The notes under the pieces were generated by a model. The model was given only the letters and a program-made list of their open reading frames with translations. It did not search any database and was not told where the DNA came from. From Streptomyces sp. NBC_01451 (lineage in GTDB: Bacteria; Actinomycetota; Actinomycetes; Streptomycetales; Streptomycetaceae): DNA of 64,000 bases. A program made the position numbers and the translations under genes. Location of the stretch: NCBI RefSeq assembly GCF_036227485.1, contig NZ_CP109479.1, positions 1,674,001 through 1,738,000 on the forward strand. Reading direction: 5' to 3'. Positions 46,437 through 53,369 of this stretch are shown one piece after another. Within the stretch, counting starts at the first letter, position 1; each line of letters starts with the position of its first letter.

Positions 46437-46928
46437 TCAGTTCAGGCCACTTACTTCGATCCAGTCGCCCGCTCCCGGTACTGCCGAGACGGCGGCGATG
46501 ATCCGCTTCCGTTTCCGCTGAATCGCCCGGAAGGCGCGAGGCGTCTTGATCAGTCCGCCCAGTTGCGAGGTGAACGCGATATCGCGAAGGAAGAGAGTGG
46601 TGACACACTCCCCGCCCTCCTCGGTTTCCAGGTTCACGCGGATCACGCTGCCCACGGGGTGTCGTGTTTCCAGTCCACGCTTCGTTTCCCGGACGGTCCA
46701 GCGAATTCCCCTGGCCGCCTCCGCGGCGGCCTGGAAAACTGCCTGCGGGTTCACCCGGCCGCGCATCTCGTACTGTCTTTCCAGGCTCCGGAAGAAATGC
46801 CGGCTCTGGAAGAAGGCTCCGGTTCCGACCAGCAGACAGAAGAGCACAAAGATGAGAAGAGCTCCCACGACGGTTCCTTTCACGCTGGGGCAGGCCCCCA
46901 GCGTGACGCGGCGCGCGTCCGTGGTCAT
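46437..46928 (-). CDS. Single-pass membrane protein in the sensor-kinase operon
   Basis: A 163-residue protein with one N-terminal membrane helix (VVGALLIFVLFCLLVGTGAFF) and a cytoplasmic or external domain of about 115 residues with many basic residues (IQRKRKRIIAAVSAVPG). I do not recognise the family. The ATG lies 5 bases after the stop of the kinase gene, with AGGGG just before it. This spacing implies co-translation with the kinase. Confidence 0.72.
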   Translation of the reverse strand: MTTDARRVTLGACPSVKGTVVGALLIFVLFCLLVGTGAFFQSRHFFRSLERQYEMRGRVNPQAVFQAAAEAARGIRWTVRETKRGLETRHPVGSVIRVNLETEEGGECVTTLFLRDIAFTSQLGGLIKTPRAFRAIQRKRKRIIAAVSAVPGAGDWIEVSGLN

Positions 46929-46933
46929 GTCCC

Positions 46934-49165
46934 CTATATCGGGGACATACCGCCTCCTTGACGCACCACCAGATGTGCGCAGGTCGCTTCCGGCAGGTCG
47001 TCCACCACCGGGGCGAAGTCCGCGAAGGACCGGCGAAGCCGGGCGCTCCTGGCGGCATCGCCCGGGACGGTCACCAGACTCACCTCCACCTGTTCCGTGC
47101 CGGGATACAGACTGAGGGTCAGCCGACGTGGTGGCTCCGAGCCGGTGAGCGCGGCGGCGAGCAGATCGCGCAGCACGAGGGGCGGATACACGGCGTCGCT
47201 GTCCGACTGGAACCTGACGACACAGCCGTCCTGCCGGGCCACGGTGAGGCGGTCCCGGACCTCGGCGTCGATCACACCGGGGAGATGCAGCTCGTCCCGG
47301 GCCGTCACCTCCAACAACTGGGCCTGTTCACGCAGTTCCCGCCAGGAGCCCGGCTCCCTTCCCTCCGCGATCCCCCGCAGGAAGGGCAGCAGCTGTGCGC
47401 CGATCTCCTCGATCCTCCGCTGGTGCAGCGCCGTACGGGCCTCGTGTCCCGCTTCGGCGACCGCGATCGCGACCTGGTCGCGGTTGGCCTCCGCCACCAC
47501 GGCACCGAGTCCGACGACCGTTCGCACGATGATCCAGACCATGACGACACCGAACACCGGAGCCAGCAGGGCAGGCAGTACGGCCGCCGGTGAGTCGGCC
47601 TCCAGTCCGCCGGTCGCGATCAGCGACAGAATCGCGATCTCCTCCAGCACCAGGGGAACCACGGCCTCCGGGACCGAACGGATCGTCAGCAGAACGACGA
47701 ACAGGGGCGTGAGGGCGCCGACGGGCCAGGAATCGAAGTTGTCGAGGCTGTCCGCCGGTATGACGGAGAGCGCGTACAGCAGACCGCCCAGAGCGAACGC
47801 GGCACTCGCTGAGCCGACCCGTCCGGACACCGGCCGGTCGGCCCGCACGATCAGGGCCAGGGTGATCAGTACCAGTACCGAGAACCAGACGGTCAGCCGG
47901 TCCGCGCTCGCCGTGCCATCGCTGTGGACCACCGCGACCACGTACATGCTCAGCAGATAGGGCACACAGACCGCGGCGAGAGGCTTGCGGATGTCACCCA
48001 CCGCGAGGGCGATCAGGGCGGCTCTGTCCAAGCGGGCAGCCGCCACCGGTGGGGCGGCGTCGCGGGTCCATCCGAGTCGCACGGAGGTGCCCGCGCCCTC
48101 GGTGCTGATCACATCCGCGGTGCCGCCCACTTCCGCCATCCTGTCGATGACGGACCGGCTCAGTCCCCAGGACGATCGGTGGGACCGTGTCGGGGAGAAG
48201 CCGACGCCGTCGTCCGAAACGACCAGGACGACCGCGTGCCCGTCCTCGCTCAGCCGTACGGAGACAGCGCCGGCGAAGGCGTGGCGGTCGACGTTGCGCA
48301 GCGCCTCTCGCGCGGCGGCGAGCATGGCCGCGGCCACCGGGGCCGGCACATGGACATCGCCGCCGGTGTGGAGCGTGGTCTCGACGGGCAGGACGGTGCG
48401 GAGTTCTTCGATGTCCTCGGCCAGATTCCTGGTGCTGCTCGCGACCGGTGCCATCGGCGCCCGTGCCATCGCGGCCACCGCGTCCGCGCATGTCCGGCGT
48501 GCTTCGGCCCGGGTGACACCGCGGCCGGCCACCGCGCGCAGGGCCGTGGCCACGTCGTCGTGGAGCATCCGCTGGAACGTGCGATGCGCGGACCGCCGGC
48601 CCTCGGCCTGCGCCTCCTGAGCCTGTGCCGCGAGCAGCGCCTCCTGCGCGTGATCGGCCCGGGCGGCGGCCGACCGCATCACCCTGGTCAGCACGCCCGC
48701 GGCGAACGCGCCCGAGATCCCCGGCCACAGACTTTCCAGCGCCCGCGACGGGCCGTCCAGCGGCAGGCAGACGACCACCTGTGCGAGGAAGACCCCCGCG
48801 CAGACCGCCCAGGCGCGCGGCGGAGTCAGGAACCCCGCCGCCAGAACGGCCGCGACCAGAGCGGGATTGCCTCTGGCCCCCACCACGATGTCACCCGGAG
48901 GGGACAGGGCCATCGCCGCGTACACCAGCAGAACCGCGCCGCAGACCAGCCACGCGTCCGAGGCGGCCAGCAGGCAACGCCAGGCGCGGACGGCCTCGAC
49001 GAGCAGTACGAGGACGAACCACCAGCCGGAGATGATCAGCGGCACATCGAGTTCCGGTGAGGTCGTCACCATGACCGCCCACTGCACGGCGAGCAGGACG
49101 GCGAGCACGGTGAACGAACGCTGCATCCCGCGTTCGACGCTGAACCGGTAGGTCCCCGGTCTCAC
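46934..49165 (-). CDS. Large sensor histidine kinase with two membrane modules
   Basis: A 743-residue sensor kinase. Five or six membrane helices (residues 15-165) lead to a HisKA_3-like helix with the likely phosphohistidine in RMLHDDVATALRAV near 200. An ATPase domain follows with REALRNVDRHAF, DDGVGFSP and WGLSRSVIDRMAE. Instead of ending there, the protein continues with another five or six membrane helices (about 385-560) and a helical and beta segment to 743 (LHQRRIEEIGAQLLPFLRGI) that looks like a degenerate second kinase core without intact ATP motifs. The GTG start overlaps the response-regulator stop. The downstream membrane protein gene is 5 bases away. Confidence 0.85.
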   Translation of the reverse strand: MRPGTYRFSVERGMQRSFTVLAVLLAVQWAVMVTTSPELDVPLIISGWWFVLVLLVEAVRAWRCLLAASDAWLVCGAVLLVYAAMALSPPGDIVVGARGNPALVAAVLAAGFLTPPRAWAVCAGVFLAQVVVCLPLDGPSRALESLWPGISGAFAAGVLTRVMRSAAARADHAQEALLAAQAQEAQAEGRRSAHRTFQRMLHDDVATALRAVAGRGVTRAEARRTCADAVAAMARAPMAPVASSTRNLAEDIEELRTVLPVETTLHTGGDVHVPAPVAAAMLAAAREALRNVDRHAFAGAVSVRLSEDGHAVVLVVSDDGVGFSPTRSHRSSWGLSRSVIDRMAEVGGTADVISTEGAGTSVRLGWTRDAAPPVAAARLDRAALIALAVGDIRKPLAAVCVPYLLSMYVVAVVHSDGTASADRLTVWFSVLVLITLALIVRADRPVSGRVGSASAAFALGGLLYALSVIPADSLDNFDSWPVGALTPLFVVLLTIRSVPEAVVPLVLEEIAILSLIATGGLEADSPAAVLPALLAPVFGVVMVWIIVRTVVGLGAVVAEANRDQVAIAVAEAGHEARTALHQRRIEEIGAQLLPFLRGIAEGREPGSWRELREQAQLLEVTARDELHLPGVIDAEVRDRLTVARQDGCVVRFQSDSDAVYPPLVLRDLLAAALTGSEPPRRLTLSLYPGTEQVEVSLVTVPGDAARSARLRRSFADFAPVVDDLPEATCAHLVVRQGGGMSPI

Positions 49166-49875
49166 TTGGCTTCGGGCTCGATATCGATATGGCCGTCCCG
49201 CAACGCGAAGGCCACCAACTGGCCGGGGCCCGCCGTCGGATGGCCGACCTCCCGGTACTTCCTCGCCGCCCGGTCGAGGAAGGACTTCAGGGTGTCCACC
49301 GCGAGCCCCATCTCCTTCGCGATCAGTTTGCGCGGCTTGCCCTGCGCCATCAGCACAAGGAGTTGGCGCTCCCTCTCGGAGAGCCGCACCCCTGCCCGCG
49401 GGTCGGTCACCATGGCGTGGGCGAGTCTGCTGGAAACCGAGAACTCGTTCGCGTGGGCGGCTCGCACCGCGTCGACGACGGATTCCTCCGGATCACCTTT
49501 CAGGACCAGCCCGAGGGCGCCCGCGTCGATGGCGCTGCGTACGACGCCCGGACGGGAGTCCGAGGTGAGGATGACGACACGAGCGCCGGTCGCGACGATC
49601 CTCGCCACGTTGTGCGCGACATCCGGTTCGGCCGGCAGGAGCAGGTCGAGCAGCACCACGGAGGCGGGGCTGTCGGTTCGTTCGAGCAGCGCTGTGACAC
49701 TGGATTCGATGGCGCCCAGTCGGATGTCCGGGGCGTTCTCGGCGAAGTACAACCGCAGACCGCCCAGGATGAGCGGGTGATCATCGACACCGGCTACGAC
49801 AATCGCCTGTTCCCCATCCGGGTTGGGCACCGGGCCCGGCTCCGGACCCCCTGAGGCCGCCTGTGGCTCCGTCAT
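49162..49875 (-). CDS. LuxR-type response regulator
   Basis: A 237-residue regulator. The receiver domain has GVDDHPLILGGL, the acceptor aspartate in VVLLDLLLP and the lysine in LVLKGDPEE. The C-terminal helix-turn-helix contains LSERERQLLVLMAQGKPRKLIAKEMG and VDTLKSFLDRAARKYRE. It is the first gene of the operon and overlaps the kinase start by 4 bases. The ATG at 49875 is the best start by composition, with a weak ribosome site. Confidence 0.9.
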   Translation of the reverse strand: MTEPQAASGGPEPGPVPNPDGEQAIVVAGVDDHPLILGGLRLYFAENAPDIRLGAIESSVTALLERTDSPASVVLLDLLLPAEPDVAHNVARIVATGARVVILTSDSRPGVVRSAIDAGALGLVLKGDPEESVVDAVRAAHANEFSVSSRLAHAMVTDPRAGVRLSERERQLLVLMAQGKPRKLIAKEMGLAVDTLKSFLDRAARKYREVGHPTAGPGQLVAFALRDGHIDIEPEAK

Positions 49876-50489
49876 TTCGCCAGCATGCCCTCTGCCAGCG
49901 CCCCCTGCGGCGGAACCGGCCAACTCGCTCCACCGCTGCCTCTGTTGTCCTGCTGTTCCGCGTTGTCCTGACTGTTCCGCGCAGGAGGCCGGTCATCGAC
50001 GAGGCCGGGCAGGACGCCCCGCCCACGGCCGTTGCCGCCTACGGCTCCCCATGACCGGGCGAGTGGATTCCGTCCCCTCATTTCGCGTGTGGATGCCGTC
50101 CGTACGCAGGGAACGTCACCATCGGCAGCGACCGAAGCGCGCTCCTCGACCACCCTTCCGGGCTCGAACCTGCACGCGAACCCGTGTGCGGCGCTGCCCA
50201 CTTACGGCTCCCGGTCGTTCAACCGGCGCCCAGTAGCCCTTTGACGTGCCACTTTCGCACCTATCCCGTTGCGGCGGCGCCGCCTACCACGCCCTGCCTG
50301 CGACAGCGGCGTGCGGGGTGAGGGCCGGACGCCGGCAATCAGGGCCCGTACAGGCCGCTTCAGGGGCTGCGCGACGGGTTCCGCCGAACTGTAATTACGT
50401 ATACTCTTATGCATTGCAGCCGGTTGTACGTGAAAAGTGGGACATCGGCGGCCTGCGGGGTCACAGCGTCTTGTCGCGAAGGAGCGGAG
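49876..50489. other. Non-coding stretch before the decayed regulator
   Basis: About 600 bases without coding bias. It must contain the promoter of the response-regulator operon on the minus strand. An AT-rich patch with a near-perfect -10 is listed separately. No gene is recognised. Confidence 0.5.
50400..50405 (+). promoter_or_regulatory. Possible -10 box TATACT
   Basis: TATACT lies in an unusual AT-rich patch (50390-50412) 85 bases before the decayed regulator. No matching -35 is clear. Confidence 0.3.
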
Positions 50490-50970
50490 ATGAGCGCACT
50501 GCCAGGTGGCGACGTGGCCTCGGCTTCGAGTGCTGTCGGAACGATCGGGCTCCTCGACACCGCGCGGATCGGTGGGCCGATCGCGGAACGGTTACCGGTC
50601 GTCGGCCCCAGGTCCGCCCGCGCGCGCGGCGGCCAGAGGCCGGTGATCACGCAGGCGTTGTCGCGAAGGCTCCGGGCAGACCACGTGCCGGACATCGGGG
50701 AGGGCACCTTGTTCGAGCTCCTCAAAGCCGACGACGGCGGGAGCACCGCGGGAGAAACGGGCGCCCTCTCGAAGTTACCGGCCGCGGCCATGACCGGCTG
50801 ACGAAGCTCGGCGATGCGGCTCCTCGCGGGAGCCGGAGGTCCGACGAGGATCGCCGTGGACACACAGCCGGCCGTGCTCCGGGCATACGCGGTGCACGGC
50901 GACAGCACCGGGCGTCCTCGGGCCCGACGACAATGGCCGGCCCCGCTCCGGGACAGAGAGGTCCCGGCAG
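50490..50970 (+). pseudogene. Decayed PucR/CdaR-like regulator, N-terminal part
   Basis: The ATG at 50490 has GGAG upstream and opens ALPGGDVASASSAVGTIGLLD, then VITQALSRRLRADHVPDIGEG and TLFELLKADDGG, followed by a TGA at 50799. In the same frame after the stop come SAMRLLAG and VDTQPAVLRAYAVHGDS. These pieces follow the order of the N-terminal domain of PucR-type regulators (ALxRRLRAxxPxxGxxxLxELLxAS ... LxAxxRAYRxG), as I recall it. The C-terminal helix-turn-helix is missing, and the frame ends near 50970. I infer a regulator lost by nonsense mutation and deletion. Confidence 0.5.
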
Positions 50971-51210
50971 GACCGCCCTGAGGCCTCGGCCCGTGACGGT
51001 GTCGCGTCGTGATGGCGTGCCCGGAGCGGGCCACCACCGTCGAGTGACGTGCTGTCGTCGCTCTCCCCAGCCGCCGGAGGATCGACCTCCGCGCGCCTTC
51101 CCGCAGTGAGCCGACCCGAGCGCGAGCCCAACCGTCGACGCGGCACGGCATGTGCCGGCCGTGTCCTGAGTCGGCGGGATCTCAACGAAGTCCACGAGGA
51201 GGTGGTCGGA

Positions 51211-51730
51211 GTGCACCGACCGATGGAGGGCGTGCGGGCCCCGGACGTCGCGTCGTTCACGTCCGTGTCCGCGGCGGGCGCGGTGCTCGCGGAGTGGGGT
51301 GCCGAGGCAGGCAGCATCGAGCACGCCGAGCGGGGCGACGGTCGGCGCGGTCGGACGCGGGTGGCGGGTGGGCCGCCGCCACCGTGGGAGCGGCCCGGGC
51401 ACAGGCCGTCGGCCACGAGATTGGCCGGCACCCATCGGACGGCCGACGGCGGGCGGCTGGAGTTCCCGGTGCCGCAACCGGGCCGGTCCCGGCCGGAGTT
51501 CTGCCGGTTCGTCGGCAGGGAGGATTCGCGACCTGCGAGCGTTCCGGCAGCGTCCGGGCCATTGCGGCGCCCGCCGGTGAGGCCGCGGAGATCTTTGGGG
51601 CCTGCCCCGCCTCCCGCACGTTCTGTACGGCGGCCCGGTTCGCCGAGCACACCGTTGGGGTACTGCCGCAGCGCGGCCTCGCCGACGAGGAGTTCATCAG
51701 GCTGAAGACCGACGGCGCTGTGCCATGCCG
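51211..51730 (+). pseudogene. Decayed CaiB/BaiF-type CoA-transferase
   Basis: An intact ribosome site (GAGGAGG) precedes GTG 51211. The first 45 residues HRPMEGVRAPDVASF, AAGAVLAEWGAEAGSIEH and AERGDG match the start of type III CoA-transferases. The frame then jumps to LAGTHRTADGGRLEFPVPQP and EFCRFVGRED, which belong to the middle of the protein. In another frame, VRAIAAPAGE and FAEHTVGVLPQRGLADEEF with LKTDGAVP match the C-terminus. About 520 bases remain of an expected 1200, so at least two internal deletions and a frameshift have occurred. The gene stands directly before an ABC importer it may once have served. Confidence 0.7.
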
Positions 51731-52064
51731 ACAGGCAGGCAAGCAGGCCCATGGCCGACGACCCGTAGCCGCCGAGCCGTTGCCGACGAACCCATGGCCG
51801 ACGACCCGGTCGCCGGTCGAGAAGGCCGGACGACCTGTTCCGTGGGAGCGGGGTCGCCCCGGTCTCCGGTCGTGCGGTCCTCGCCGCGCCGGCCGGCATG
51901 TCCTGCCTCGGCACCGGCATCCGGCCCGCGTGCCGTTCGACATCCGTTTGCGGCTCTCTCTTCACATTCTCAGACGGCAGCGCAGCCGCGGCTCCGGCCC
52001 GGCGTGCCGCCGACCACTGATCGCCGCGAGTGCCGGGCACTCGCCGAAACCTTGGGAAGCAGAC
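51731..52064. other. Non-coding stretch before the ABC transporter
   Basis: About 330 bases with no gene. It contains a short direct repeat listed separately and presumably the transporter promoter. Confidence 0.5.
51748..51808. repeat. 18-bp direct repeat
   Basis: CCCATGGCCGACGACCCG occurs exactly at 51748-51765 and 51791-51808, 25 bases apart. It may be a deletion scar or an operator pair for the downstream transporter. Confidence 0.6.
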
Positions 52065-53339
52065 ATGAACGAACGGGTCAGACCAGTCTTCTCCTCGCCC
52101 CGGTCACGGGTATCGGTCGCGCTGATTTCGAGCGCGGTCCTGCTGGCAGGATGCGGAGGCGGTGGCGATGACGCGGCCACCGCCGCGGACAGCACGGAGG
52201 TACCGGCCGCGCTGGCGAGCGCGTTCCCGGGCGAGAAGGCCACCGGCGAGCCGGTGACGATCGGCCTGATCACCAATGAGGGCGGCGCCAGCACCAGTCA
52301 GCCCGAGAACCGGGAAGCCGCGGAAGCGGCCCGGAAGTACGCCAATGACAACCTCGGCGGGATCGCGGGCAGACCGATCACCTTCGTGGTCTGCAAGACC
52401 AAGGAGGAGCCGGCCACCGCACGGGACTGCGCGAACCAGATGGTCGAACAGAAGGTCGACGCGGTCGTGCTGACGAGCAGCGGTCTGGGCGACTCGATGG
52501 TGCCGATCGTGACCCAGGCCGGCATTCCCTGGGCGACCGCCGTGGGCGCCAGCAACGCCGAGGGCACCAGCACCAACGCCTTCTCCTGGACGGGCGGCTT
52601 CCCGGCGAACATGACGGCGATGGCCGCGTACTCGAAGGAGAAGGGGTACAAGAAGATCGCCGCGTTCGTGATCGACGTACCCGCCGCGGTGGGCGGTATG
52701 GAGGCCATCGGCAAGCCGTTCTTCGCCAAGGCCGGCGTCGACCTGCAGATCGTGACGATAGCGGCGGGCACGCCGGACGCGTCGCCCCAGGTGAGTGCCG
52801 CGCTGGCGAAGAAGCCCGATGCCGTCGCCGTCATCGGCGAGTCGACCGTGTGCACCTCCGTGCTCCAGGCGATGGGCACGCTCGGCGGCGACACCCCCCG
52901 CGAACTCGTCCAGTCGTGTGTGGCCCCCGAGGTCATCGACGCCGTGGGCGCGGGCATGGACGGCGCGCAGGTGTTCAGCGGCTTCGACACGGCCAGTGAC
53001 CACATCGAGGCCCAGCTCTACCGCCAGGTGATGAAGCGGTACAGCCCCGACACACCCACCCAGGGGTACGCGGCTGTCGGATACCAGGGCGTGCTCGGTC
53101 TGGTGCGCGCCCTGCACGGCCTGACCGGCGAGGTCACGCCGAAGACCATCGCCGCTGCCCTGAGCTCGGCCAAGGACGTCGTGCTGCCGGTGGGCCACGG
53201 CTCCACGTTCACCTGCGACTCCACGGCGGTACCGGGGATGAAGGCGGCCTGCTCTGCGCAGGTGATCACCGGCACGATGTCCGGCGGCAAGCTGGACAAG
53301 GTGCGGGTCATCGATCCCAGTCCGTTGTTCGCGCAGTAG
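52065..53339 (+). CDS. ABC transporter substrate-binding lipoprotein (LivK type)
   Basis: A 424-residue lipoprotein. The signal peptide ends in the lipobox LLAGCGG. The mature part is a two-lobed periplasmic-binding fold of the branched-chain amino acid/amide class: TIGLITNEGGASTSQPENREAAEAA cluster, GGIAGRPITFVVCKT, VDAVVLTSSG and FSGFDTASDHI. The ligand is unknown; such proteins also bind amides and aromatic or dicarboxylic acids. GGGAAG lies 6 bases before the ATG. The permease-ATPase fusion follows after 30 bases. Confidence 0.9.
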   Translation: MNERVRPVFSSPRSRVSVALISSAVLLAGCGGGGDDAATAADSTEVPAALASAFPGEKATGEPVTIGLITNEGGASTSQPENREAAEAARKYANDNLGGIAGRPITFVVCKTKEEPATARDCANQMVEQKVDAVVLTSSGLGDSMVPIVTQAGIPWATAVGASNAEGTSTNAFSWTGGFPANMTAMAAYSKEKGYKKIAAFVIDVPAAVGGMEAIGKPFFAKAGVDLQIVTIAAGTPDASPQVSAALAKKPDAVAVIGESTVCTSVLQAMGTLGGDTPRELVQSCVAPEVIDAVGAGMDGAQVFSGFDTASDHIEAQLYRQVMKRYSPDTPTQGYAAVGYQGVLGLVRALHGLTGEVTPKTIAAALSSAKDVVLPVGHGSTFTCDSTAVPGMKAACSAQVITGTMSGGKLDKVRVIDPSPLFAQ

Positions 53340-53369
53340 TCGAAGCAGCCGGAAGGGACGGTCTCGCCG

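Noticed and set aside
50120..50240. A tRNA-like T-arm (GGTTCGAGCCC) on the minus strand
   Set aside because: No D-arm, anticodon arm or acceptor stem could be folded around it.
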